6,432 nt of DNA, taken from assembly GCA_013812995.1 (NCBI GenBank), contig JACCSL010000633.1, forward strand, positions 1 to 6,432, given 5' to 3'. This document shows positions 1 to 6,394 of the stretch, one piece after another (positions within the stretch are counted from its first letter, which is position 1; each line of letters opens with the position of its first letter). The notes under the pieces were generated by a model, which saw nothing but the letters and a program-made list of their open reading frames with translations, was not told the origin of the DNA and did not search any database. Source of the stretch: Ardenticatenales bacterium. Lineage in GTDB: Bacteria > Chloroflexota > Anaerolineae > Ardenticatenales > Ardenticatenaceae. The translations under genes were made by a program, and so were the position numbers.

Positions 1-80
1 TAAAGGGCAAAAGGAATCAAGTTCTGGGGTTCCTTCGGCACTTCCCGAAAGATAGTAGTCACGTCATAGGGACGGATCAA
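1..80 (-). CDS. possible start of a downstream gene, running off the window edge (unrecognised)
   Basis: After the homoserine dehydrogenase stop, one minus-strand frame stays open to the left edge. It reads, from a TTG at 80-78, as 26 codons giving LIRPYDVTTIFREVPKEPQN and then LIPFAL. The frame opens after a TGA near position 113, inside the end of the dehydrogenase gene. No ATG lies in it: the possible starts are ATT at 95, TTG at 80 or GTG at 62. An AGGA at 86-83 lies too close to the TTG to be an ideal ribosome binding site. The peptide is not low-complexity and could be real, but I recognise no family. It does not resemble the N-terminus of homoserine kinase, the gene one might expect here. 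Non-coding spacer is the main alternative. Confidence 0.22.
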   Translation of the reverse strand, partial: MIRPYDVTTIFREVPKEPQNLIPFAL

Positions 81-96
81 ATTCCTGTTGCGAATC

Positions 97-1191
97 TTAC
101 AAGTGCTGGCTCAATCGCAGGATATCGCCCAGCAGCCCACTGGCTGTCACCGCCGCCCCCGCGCCTGGCCCCCGAATCACGAGAGGGCGAGCCGAGTAGC
201 GGGCACTATGAAAAGAAATCAGGTTATCCGGCCCGCGCAGGGCAGCCAGAGGATTCTCGCTATCAACGGTGAGGGGTCCAACAACCAGCGAGGACGTTTC
301 CTGACCTACCTTCACGGAGGCCCCATAGCGCAAAAACGCGCCTCGCTCTTGCACCGCACGCTGTTGATCGGCCAGAAGGGGGTCGAGTTCCTCCAGACGC
401 GCCATAAACTCATCCAGGGAGAGTGCCGCAAAGTCCGCAGGGTAGAGGGGCGTGAGTGCGACATCGGCCAACTCCAGCGTGGCCCCCAGCGTGCGAGCGA
501 GGATCAGTGCCTTGCGTGCCACATCAAGGCCGCTGAGATCATCGCGCGGGTCGGGCTCGGTCCACCCGCGTGCCTTGGCCTCGCGAACCGATGCACTGAA
601 GCTTGTTCCGCACTCCAACTCCCCCATCAAGAAGCCAAGCGTACCGCTAAACGCGCCCTCGATCTTTGTAACTTCATCATTGGTATCCAGCAGATAGCGG
701 AGGGTGCTGATGACGGGTAAGCCAGCCCCCACCGTTGCCTCGTAGCCAATTCGTCCTCCTGCGGTCAGGTGATCCCACCGCGCCTGCGCGTCTGCCAGGG
801 GCTTCTTGTTTGCCAGCGCCAGCGCGTACCCACGCGATAGGGCGAGCTCGAAGGCAGGGAAAACAGTATCGGGCGCGGCCGCGGTGGTGTCTATCACGAT
901 GGTGCGCGGCTGGCCCATCGTATCGACCAGCGCCTTGAGGTTGTCCTGGTAGTAGCCTAGATCGTGCTCCGCCAGCCGCCCCCCGCGCTGCTTGAAACGA
1001 CTCGCACTCTGGATCACCCCATCCTCCAGGGCACGCTCCGATACCAGGGCTCCATCAGAGTCCGCCAGTGCCACATATCGCAGGTCGATTCCGTAGCGCG
1101 CCTGGCTCTCCCGCGTGGCGAGTACCTGCTCGGTGAGCGCCTGGCCGACCGTGCCAAGGCCAAATTGGATGAGAAAGATGGGAGTTGCCAT
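97..1191 (-). CDS. hom: homoserine dehydrogenase, short form without ACT domain
   Basis: Reduces L-aspartate 4-semialdehyde to L-homoserine with NAD(P)H in the cytoplasm, at the branch leading to threonine and methionine. The 364 residues show an N-terminal Rossmann fold with GLGTVG at 11-16, the ANKKPLA motif at 127-133, YEATVGAGLPV at 150-160 and the family signature EPDPRDDLSGLDVARK at 212-227. D223 and K227 match the catalytic Asp and Lys described for the yeast enzyme. A C-terminal GPGAGAAVTASGLLGDI (341-357) closes the fold. The sequence looks much closer to the dehydrogenase half of E. coli ThrA/MetL than to Gram-positive Hom, and it lacks the C-terminal ACT domain of the roughly 430-residue forms, so feedback control here is not expected. 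The ATG lies 6 bases after the aspartate kinase stop and in the same frame. An AGGAG at 1209-1205, inside the kinase gene, is 13 bases upstream, which suggests translational coupling. The gene ends in TAA. Confidence 0.96.
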   Translation of the reverse strand: MATPIFLIQFGLGTVGQALTEQVLATRESQARYGIDLRYVALADSDGALVSERALEDGVIQSASRFKQRGGRLAEHDLGYYQDNLKALVDTMGQPRTIVIDTTAAAPDTVFPAFELALSRGYALALANKKPLADAQARWDHLTAGGRIGYEATVGAGLPVISTLRYLLDTNDEVTKIEGAFSGTLGFLMGELECGTSFSASVREAKARGWTEPDPRDDLSGLDVARKALILARTLGATLELADVALTPLYPADFAALSLDEFMARLEELDPLLADQQRAVQERGAFLRYGASVKVGQETSSLVVGPLTVDSENPLAALRGPDNLISFHSARYSARPLVIRGPGAGAAVTASGLLGDILRLSQHL

Positions 1192-1197
1192 AGGTGC

Positions 1198-2607
1198 CTA
1201 CTTGCTCCTGCTCAGCTCGAACGCATCATGGATCGCCTGTACCGCCTGGTGCGCATCCTGCTGCTTGACGATGAGGGAGACGTTGTACTCGCTGGAGCCC
1301 TGTGCGATGGAGAGAACGTTGATGCCTGCCTCGCCAAGTGCTGTGAAGAGCTTCCCACCGATGCCCGGCGTGCCACGCATGGCCGCCCCCACCGCTGCTA
1401 CGATGACCATCTGCTCTTCACGCCAGATACTGTCAATGTCGCCCTGGCTGAGTTCCAATCGAAAGCTCTCTTCCAGTGCTGATACCACTGCCCCGCTTTC
1501 TTCCTGGCGAACGACGAAGCAGATGGACTGCTCGCTTGATCCCTGTGAGATCATCAGGACACTAACACCCAGTTGGGCCACTGCGCCAAAGACGCGCGCC
1601 GCCACACCAGGGACGCCCAACATGCCGCGCCCCTCGACCGTGACGAGAGCGAGGCCAGGAATCGAGGTGACGGCCTTCACCGCCGAGCCGGTGCTCGTCT
1701 CACGAGTGATCAGGGTGCCCTCATAGGCCGGGTTGAAGGTGTTGAGCATCCGAATGGGAATATTCTTCTCCACGGCGGGGCGCACGGTCTTGGGGTGGAG
1801 CACCTTGGCCCCGAAATAGGCCAACTCCGCTGCCTCCTGGTAGGAAAGCTGTGCGATGGGATGCGCCGTCGGCACGATGCGCGGGTCGGCGGTCAGGACG
1901 CCGTCTACATCGCTCCAGATCCAGATTTCATCGGCATCCAGCGCGTGCCCCAGGATGGCAGCGGTATAGTCCGAGCCCCCACGGCCCAGGGTTGTGACGA
2001 TGCCTTCCCTGGTCGCGCCCATGAAGCCGGTCACCACCGGGAGAATCCCCGATTCCAGCAGTGGCACGAGGCTATCCTGCACCCGCTTGCCTGTCAGCGC
2101 CAGGAGCGGATTGGCGCTTCCAAAGTGCTGATCCGTTACGATGAGCGTATCGGCCATCACGGCGCGGGCCGGGCCATGTGCTGCCGAGAGATAGGCCGCG
2201 ACGAGCGTCGCGCTGAAACGCTCGCCGAGGGAGGCAATGAAGTCCATCGCGCGGGGTGTCACCTCGCCAAGGATGCTGATGGCCATGACAAGGTTGGAAA
2301 AGTTGCTCAGTTCCGCCTGAATCTCGCCCAGAACCCCCTGGAACTCTCCGGGGAGTAACTCGCTCGCGGCCAGATGGTGTTTTTCCCACAGAAGTTGCTT
2401 GGCCTGCTCGGGAATGGCGTGGTCACCCGCTGCCGCCGATGTGGTGGCCCCGATGAGCATGTCCGTCACGCCGCGCATGGCACTCACCACGGTGACGACC
2501 TGCTGCCCCTGGCGATGCGCAGCATAAATCTGCGCGGCCGTCTGGCGGATCGACTCCGCATCCCCCACGCTGCTCCCGCCAAATTTCATGACGATTCGTT
2601 CTGCCAT
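1198..2607 (-). CDS. ask: aspartate kinase with two C-terminal ACT domains
   Basis: Phosphorylates L-aspartate to 4-phospho-L-aspartate with ATP, the committed step to lysine, threonine and methionine. The 469 residues carry the amino-acid kinase fold: KFGGSSV at 8-14, GERFSA at 128-133, TLGRGGSDYTA at 206-216 and WSDVDGVLTADPR at 231-243. Two ACT regulatory domains follow, at about 319-378 and 399-465, each with a QGSSE motif (355-359 and 436-440), as expected for an allosterically controlled kinase. Which amino acid inhibits it cannot be read from the sequence; threonine is plausible from the neighbours. The C-terminus HDAFELSRSK resembles the junction found in fused kinase-dehydrogenases, and hom follows in the same frame after a single TAG. 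The start is ATG, with GAGG 8 bases upstream. It lies 21 bases after thrC, so the genes are probably co-transcribed. It could equally be named lysC or a split thrA. Confidence 0.96.
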   Translation of the reverse strand: MAERIVMKFGGSSVGDAESIRQTAAQIYAAHRQGQQVVTVVSAMRGVTDMLIGATTSAAAGDHAIPEQAKQLLWEKHHLAASELLPGEFQGVLGEIQAELSNFSNLVMAISILGEVTPRAMDFIASLGERFSATLVAAYLSAAHGPARAVMADTLIVTDQHFGSANPLLALTGKRVQDSLVPLLESGILPVVTGFMGATREGIVTTLGRGGSDYTAAILGHALDADEIWIWSDVDGVLTADPRIVPTAHPIAQLSYQEAAELAYFGAKVLHPKTVRPAVEKNIPIRMLNTFNPAYEGTLITRETSTGSAVKAVTSIPGLALVTVEGRGMLGVPGVAARVFGAVAQLGVSVLMISQGSSEQSICFVVRQEESGAVVSALEESFRLELSQGDIDSIWREEQMVIVAAVGAAMRGTPGIGGKLFTALGEAGINVLSIAQGSSEYNVSLIVKQQDAHQAVQAIHDAFELSRSK

Positions 2608-2628
2608 CTGCTATGCCTCAGTGCCTGA

Positions 2629-3942
2629 TTATAAATGAAGGAGAAGGTCCGCGAGTGCTTCTGGTCGGTTGGGAAGCGCGATCTTGCGCTTCGGAAGCTT
2701 ACGGAGGTGCGCCAAGGGCACGCTGTCATCCACAGGAATGCCCGCGTGCGCTTCGATCTCCCTGGCAAACTTGAGGGGTGAAGCGGTCGCCACCACGAGG
2801 GGCTGGCTGTCGGGGCGGCCGTGACGCTCGGCGACGGCCCAGCCGACGGCGGAGTGCGGGCAGAGCAGGTAGCCATGCTCCTGGTACACGCGCTGCATCA
2901 CCTCGATGGTCTCCCCGTCGTTGGCCTTGAAGGCCCGCAGCCCCACCCGCAGCCGCTCGTGCGTGTGCTCAAAGAGTTCCAGAATGCGCACGAAGTTGCT
3001 CGGGTTGCCCACGTCCATCGCGGTGGAGAGTGTCTGGACGGTAGGGTGTGGGTTATAGTGGCCCGATTGATGGTAGCGCACCCCCGCATCGTTCTCATTG
3101 GTGGCCGCGATGAAGTACGGGAGGTTGACACCCATTTCCCTGGCAAAGAGCCCGGCGGTCAGGTTGCCAAAGTTGCCCGAGGGTACCACCACTTCCATAT
3201 CTTGCCGATTCACCAGGAGGGCCGCGTAGAGGTAGTAGACAATCTGGGGAATCAGCCGGGCAATGTTGATCGAGTTGGCGGAGGTGAGGTTCAGGGGCTG
3301 AAGAGGCGCATGGGTGAAGGCCCACTTCACCAGTGCCTGACAATCATCGAAGACCCCGTCGACCTCGACGGGTGTCACATTGGAGGCCACTCGTGTCAGC
3401 TGCTCCTCCTGAAGCTCGCTGACTTTCCCCTTCGGGAAAAGAACCACGACGCGAATCGCTTCCTGCCCCGCGAAGCCGTTGGCGATGGCCCCGCCCGTGT
3501 CCCCGGACGTCGCCACGAGCAGCAGGGCTTGCTCCCCGCGTTTGGTCAGGAAATGGTTCAGCAGGCGCGCCAGGGTGCGCGCGGCAATGTCCTTGAAAGC
3601 CATCGTGGGGCCGTGGAAGAGTTCCAGAACCAGGAAATCAGCCACCTGGCGAATGGGGATGGGAAAAGAGAGCGCCTCCGCCGCGATGGTACGCAGCAGG
3701 GCGGACTCGATCTCCTCCCCAAACCATTTTTGTAGGAGTACGGCCCCGCTCTCCTGAAGCAGCTCCCGGGAGTCGCCATCCGCTACGCGAGCCCGCTGAT
3801 GCAGGTGGGCAAGCTCCTCCGCCGTGAATTGGGGGATTTTCTCGGGGTAGTAAAGGCCGCCATCGGGGGCCAGGCCGTTCAGTAGCGCCTCTTCCAGACC
3901 GACGGGTGGGGCGCTACGGTTCGTCGAGTAATATCGGATCAT
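2629..3942 (-). CDS. thrC: threonine synthase
   Basis: PLP-dependent lyase that converts O-phospho-L-homoserine and water to L-threonine and phosphate, the last step of threonine synthesis. At 437 residues it is close to the E. coli-type enzyme (about 430). The N-terminus MIRYYSTNRSAPPVGLEEAL has the usual form of the small N-terminal domain. HGPTMAFKDIAAR (110-122) holds the PLP-binding lysine K117. ATSGDTGGAIA (144-154) and PSGNFGNLTAG (254-264) are the substrate and PLP-phosphate loops, STAMDVGNPSNF (306-317) is typical of this subclass, and TASPLKF lies at 386-392. No plant-type SAM-binding extension is present. The start is supported by AGGA (3952-3949) 6 bases upstream of the ATG. It is the first gene of the thrC-ask-hom cluster, which is unusual because E. 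coli places thrC last. A strong terminator lies immediately upstream. Homoserine kinase, which makes its substrate, is not in the window. Confidence 0.97.
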   Translation of the reverse strand: MIRYYSTNRSAPPVGLEEALLNGLAPDGGLYYPEKIPQFTAEELAHLHQRARVADGDSRELLQESGAVLLQKWFGEEIESALLRTIAAEALSFPIPIRQVADFLVLELFHGPTMAFKDIAARTLARLLNHFLTKRGEQALLLVATSGDTGGAIANGFAGQEAIRVVVLFPKGKVSELQEEQLTRVASNVTPVEVDGVFDDCQALVKWAFTHAPLQPLNLTSANSINIARLIPQIVYYLYAALLVNRQDMEVVVPSGNFGNLTAGLFAREMGVNLPYFIAATNENDAGVRYHQSGHYNPHPTVQTLSTAMDVGNPSNFVRILELFEHTHERLRVGLRAFKANDGETIEVMQRVYQEHGYLLCPHSAVGWAVAERHGRPDSQPLVVATASPLKFAREIEAHAGIPVDDSVPLAHLRKLPKRKIALPNRPEALADLLLHL

Positions 3943-3956
3943 GGGAAGTCCTGTTC

Positions 3957-3989
3957 AAAAGAAAAAGCCCCGACATCTGTCGGAGCTTT
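3957..3989 (-). terminator. intrinsic terminator between the TPR gene and thrC
   Basis: On the minus strand an 11-base-pair stem (arms 3989-3979 and 3974-3964, with one G-U pair) encloses a 4-base loop (AGAT). It is followed by TTTTT, one C and TTTT, ending at 3957. This is a textbook Rho-independent terminator. It begins 15 bases after the TPR stop codon and ends 14 bases before the thrC start codon. It has no useful T-tract on the plus strand, so it acts in one direction. It should end the HTH-TPR transcription unit, or act as a partial barrier or attenuator ahead of the threonine genes. Confidence 0.9.
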
Positions 3990-4004
3990 GCGGGGCGCGG
4001 TGCG

Positions 4005-4529
4005 CTACGAGTTGTTCTTGTCCTTGCCTGCCACCTCGGCGGCAATGGCGCTCAGCATCCGGCGCGCATCATTGTCCTCCGGGTTTTGTTCCAGTGCCTT
4101 TGTGAAATGGGCAACGGCGCGAAGCTTGTCGTTCCGACTCCGGTAGATGAGGCCGAGCATATAATGGACGTTCGGGGCCTCGGGGTTGGCGGCGAGTGCG
4201 TGTTCGTACGCCTTGATGGCGTGGTTCTGCTGCTCCTCGTTGCTCTCCTCCAGCGGCCCCAGCCGGGCGGCGGCCAGGTTTACCCAGACATTGGCATTGT
4301 CTGGCGCATCCGTGGCGGCGCGCTCCAGAATTTCCGCAGCCTCCGCGTAGCGGCGCTGAAGAATATAGGCCCCGCCAAGGTTGAGCGCATACTCCACATT
4401 CTGAGGGTCAAGGTTGTACAACCCTTCGAGAAGCCGGGCCGCCTCCTCATATTGTCCCTTGTGCATGAGACGAAGGCTATGACGGAACTGTTCGGCATTG
4501 GAATCGCTATGGCCGTTTCCATCTGTCAT
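4005..4529 (-). CDS. TPR-repeat protein, probable cytoplasmic scaffold
   Basis: A 174-residue protein made almost entirely of tetratricopeptide repeats, helix-pair units that normally bind partner proteins. I see four: about 12-43 (ending YNLDPQN), 46-79 (ending ATDAPDN), 80-118 and 119-152 (ending EQNPED), then a closing helix and a short charged tail. The third repeat carries an insertion, GPLEESNEEQQNH around 91-103, between its two helices. There is no signal peptide or membrane segment, so it is likely cytoplasmic. Its partner is unknown. The ATG has GGGAGGG upstream (about 11 bases from GGAGG), and the gap to the upstream HTH-protein gene is only 21 bases, so the two are probably co-transcribed and may act together. 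A terminator follows the TAG stop. The repeat identity is sure; the function is not. Confidence 0.9.
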   Translation of the reverse strand: MTDGNGHSDSNAEQFRHSLRLMHKGQYEEAARLLEGLYNLDPQNVEYALNLGGAYILQRRYAEAAEILERAATDAPDNANVWVNLAAARLGPLEESNEEQQNHAIKAYEHALAANPEAPNVHYMLGLIYRSRNDKLRAVAHFTKALEQNPEDNDARRMLSAIAAEVAGKDKNNS

Positions 4530-4550
4530 AAAAGGGAATCCCTCCCATTA

Positions 4551-5207
4551 TTAGGCGCGAATTAGCTGCCCACGCAGCAGGCGCTGGTTGAACTCGGCTT
4601 CGCTCATGCGCCCGCCCTCAATGGCAATCGCGCGCTGGGCCAATAACCGTTTGCGCGCAGGATGGTCGAACAGGTGAACGCCAAGCGTCTCCACCAGGGC
4701 GCGAAAGCGTAGTCCCACGGTGCTGGTACTCACATTGTGGCGTCGCCCGACCTCTTCCTGCGTGGCTTTGCTTGAAAAATACAGATTTTGCAGGAGATAG
4801 TCCAATGCGGCGATCCAGCCTGCTGGCACCTGAAGCGGGCTCACTTCCTCCTCCTGCAAGAAAAGAAAGTCTTGCCAGATGCGTTCCGCCCGACGGCGCT
4901 GCGACTCCGGGTAGGCCGGGGTCGCAAAGGCTTCCTGAAGCTGACCGAGCAGGGCATTCCAGGGAGCGTCGGGGTGGGGCAAGAGAGACAATTCTTCCCG
5001 GATGGCATCCCATTCCAGGAACAGCTGCCCTTCCTGCGCCTCAATGACATCATCAAAGCGAGACTCCATCTCGTTCAACAAGCGGAGAATTGCGGTTTGT
5101 GCCTCCAGCGTGTCAGGCACCTCGAAGAGCCAGCGGGTGGCGGAGCCGCTCTTGATATGGTTTCGTTTCAGCCAATCCTGTAGACGGGCCGCGTGGCTGG
5201 CTGCCAT
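4551..5207 (-). CDS. conserved-type hypothetical protein with a C-terminal helix-turn-helix
   Basis: I do not firmly recognise this 218-residue protein. It is soluble, mostly helical and rich in Leu, Glu, Gln and Arg, with no signal peptide or membrane segment. Around 149-171 the segment TQEEVGRRHNVSTSTVGLRF reads as a helix-turn-helix: a first helix, a turn at the HNVS, and a recognition helix from STSTV. It is preceded by the helix WIAALDYLLQNLYF (131-144). This arrangement recalls the HTH at the end of some DUF6398-like or SEC-C-associated proteins, but that is a loose similarity from memory. The N-terminal half (about 5-95) looks like a separate domain of unknown role. Start: a longer in-frame version begins at TTG 5225, but the ATG at 5207 has GGAGGT 4 bases upstream and is clearly better. 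A DNA-binding or regulatory role is inferred only. The TPR gene follows 21 bases later, and the stop is TAA. Confidence 0.82.
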   Translation of the reverse strand: MAASHAARLQDWLKRNHIKSGSATRWLFEVPDTLEAQTAILRLLNEMESRFDDVIEAQEGQLFLEWDAIREELSLLPHPDAPWNALLGQLQEAFATPAYPESQRRRAERIWQDFLFLQEEEVSPLQVPAGWIAALDYLLQNLYFSSKATQEEVGRRHNVSTSTVGLRFRALVETLGVHLFDHPARKRLLAQRAIAIEGGRMSEAEFNQRLLRGQLIRA

Positions 5208-5211
5208 TCTC

Positions 5212-5217
5212 ACCTCC
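5212..5217 (-). promoter_or_regulatory. ribosome binding site that fixes the start of the HTH protein
   Basis: GGAGGT lies 4 bases upstream of the ATG at 5207. It falls inside the first codons of the longer TTG-started reading (5225), which has no comparable site of its own. This supports a 218-residue rather than a 224-residue product. Confidence 0.85.
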
Positions 5218-5279
5218 AGGCGCAATAGCTCCCATTTTCAAGCAATAAGCAAAGCATTGAAGTGGTGCTCGGATGCGCA

Positions 5280-5308
5280 AGTGTAGCAGATGCAGAAAGG
5301 CTCGTAAA
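5280..5308 (-). promoter_or_regulatory. probable sigma-70-type extended -10 promoter for the HTH-TPR unit
   Basis: On the minus strand, TTTACG (5308-5303, 4 of 6 to the -35 consensus) is followed by a 17-base spacer and TACACT (5285-5280, 4 of 6 to the -10 consensus). A TG one base before the -10 gives an extended -10 element. Transcription would begin near 5273, leaving a leader of about 65 bases before the ATG at 5207. It lies in the longest non-coding gap of the window, 37 bases after the HEAT gene's stop codon. I see no terminator for the HEAT gene in this gap, so read-through from upstream may add to it. Confidence 0.55.
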
Positions 5309-5345
5309 CCATGCTTTCCACGACTGGCAGACCATTGAAGGAGGG

Positions 5346-6389
5346 CTACTCGTCGTCCTCGTCCTCATCCTCGAAAAATGCCTCGTCGTCGTCAGGAAAA
5401 TCGACCTCACGGAGAAACCCGTCCTCGTCCAAAATCTCATCCTCGTCAACTAGCTCGCTCTCGATGACAAAGCCAGGGGTTATTTCATCGCGCAGACTCA
5501 GCTCAGCGATGGAGTCCCGTGCCAGACGACGCAGGGTAGTATTCTTGCTCTGGCCGATCAACCGCAGTGCCTTCATCGCGTGAGGTCCCCCAATCTGCCC
5601 CAACGCCCAGATCGACATCTGGCGCACCTCCGGGTCTGCATCCGTTAGCAGAACAATGAGCCGTTCCACGGCCTTGGGATCGGCCAATTCCCCCGCCGCA
5701 CGGACCGCCTCAAAGCGGAAGGCGGGGTTCGGGTTGGCCAACTCGGCGCGGACCACGCCGCACCAGTAGTCGTCCGCGCTGCGTCCCATCGCAAAGAGCG
5801 CGCTGAGGCGCATCTCCTCCGAGGCATCTTCGTAGGCGCGCGCGATGATCTTCTGCACCCGCTCATCACTGCTATAGGCGATGGCCTCCACCGCCCGGCG
5901 TCGAATGGCGATGGGCAGCGTCGCATCGGCGATGATAGCCATCAAGGTATTCAATATCTCGTGGGTGCGCTCGTCCGTCAGGTAGCCCAGCTCTCCTTGT
6001 AGGATGAAGCGGGCGAGCGCCGTGGCCGCACTGGCCCGCACCAGAGGGCTGGGGTCGCTGCGCAGCATGGTCAGGAAGGGGCGAATCAGCGTAATAGCCT
6101 CGTCTTCCCAGAGTCCATCCACGGATAGCCGGCGCACGCTCTCGTCCGGATCCTGGAGCCCTCTGCGGAACACGGCTGTGAAATCCAGCTGAACATCCTC
6201 CTCAGCCTGCTCACTCATGAGGGAGAGCATCCGGCGGCGTTTGTCTAGGGGAATGGAGGGCCAGGTGGCCTCTAGGGATTGCTGCTCCTCGCGTGTCAGG
6301 TTGCTCAGGTGAACGAGGACGGATTCCTCCAGGGGTTCCTGGGCGTTCCCCAGAAGGTCAATCGTTTTTTGGGTTTTGGGTCCCGACAT
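5346..6389 (-). CDS. HEAT-repeat protein with a highly acidic C-terminal tail
   Basis: A 347-residue soluble protein. An N-terminal helical region (1-65) is followed by about seven HEAT or HEAT-like helix pairs spanning roughly 68-298, with repeated DPxxxVR and A-L-G patterns: LQDPDESVRRLSVDGL (78-93), SDPSPLVRASAATAL (111-125), NPNPAFRFEAVRAAGEL (219-235) and TDADPEVRQMSIWALGQIG (249-267). Such solenoids are protein-binding scaffolds. The tail 301-347 has 25 Asp/Glu among 47 residues and only one basic residue, ending in an unbroken run of eight acidic residues (340-347). There is no signal peptide, so a cytoplasmic location is likely. The start is well set: AAGGAG (6400-6395) lies 5 bases upstream of the ATG. 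It ends in TAG, followed by a 138-base gap. The partner and process are unknown; the tail could mimic nucleic acid or bind basic proteins, which is speculation. HEAT assignment is strong, function is not. Confidence 0.92.
   Translation of the reverse strand: MSGPKTQKTIDLLGNAQEPLEESVLVHLSNLTREEQQSLEATWPSIPLDKRRRMLSLMSEQAEEDVQLDFTAVFRRGLQDPDESVRRLSVDGLWEDEAITLIRPFLTMLRSDPSPLVRASAATALARFILQGELGYLTDERTHEILNTLMAIIADATLPIAIRRRAVEAIAYSSDERVQKIIARAYEDASEEMRLSALFAMGRSADDYWCGVVRAELANPNPAFRFEAVRAAGELADPKAVERLIVLLTDADPEVRQMSIWALGQIGGPHAMKALRLIGQSKNTTLRRLARDSIAELSLRDEITPGFVIESELVDEDEILDEDGFLREVDFPDDDEAFFEDEDEDDE
5349..5372 (-). repeat. low-complexity acidic codon run (GAN repeat) in the HEAT gene tail
   Basis: Eight consecutive GAC, GAG or GAT codons encode residues 340-347 of the HEAT-repeat protein. 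A second short cluster of four acidic codons lies just upstream at 5382-5393 (residues 333-336). The codons are mixed rather than identical, which suggests selection for acidic residues more than simple repeat slippage. Confidence 0.6.
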
Positions 6390-6394
6390 ACCTA

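Noticed and set aside
32..51. Hairpin of 7 base pairs near the left edge as a possible terminator after hom
   Set aside because: No T-tract follows on either strand, and the stem falls in a frame that may be coding.
88..720. 210-residue open frame on the plus strand, antisense to homoserine dehydrogenase
   Set aside because: Overlaps the dehydrogenase on the opposite strand and has no recognisable motif.
1573..2358. 261-residue open frame on the plus strand, antisense to the aspartate kinase gene
   Set aside because: Rich in His, Gly and Arg with no domain pattern; a shadow of the well-supported kinase gene.
2821..3735. 304-residue open frame on the plus strand, antisense to thrC
   Set aside because: It lies wholly opposite a clear thrC with conserved catalytic motifs, shows no recognisable domain and has composition typical of a reverse-strand shadow.
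4150..4175. TATA-like stretch inside the TPR gene as a promoter for thrC
   Set aside because: A -10-like TTATAT exists on the minus strand, but there is no acceptable -35 at the right distance and it lies within coding sequence; too weak to call.
5208..5225. TTG-started extension of the HTH protein (six extra residues)
   Set aside because: The ATG at 5207 has a near-perfect ribosome binding site that lies within this extension, so the longer start is unlikely.
5237..5261. Short imperfect hairpin (TTCAA/TTGAA plus two G-C pairs) in the leader of the HTH gene, as a riboswitch or operator
   Set aside because: Only 7 pairs with a bulge and an A/T-rich loop; no riboswitch consensus is visible.
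5255..5340. Direct repeat of CATTGAAG (5255-5262 and 5333-5340) as a possible regulatory or insertion footprint
   Set aside because: Eight bases only, no matching inverted ends or inserted gene between them; chance is sufficient.
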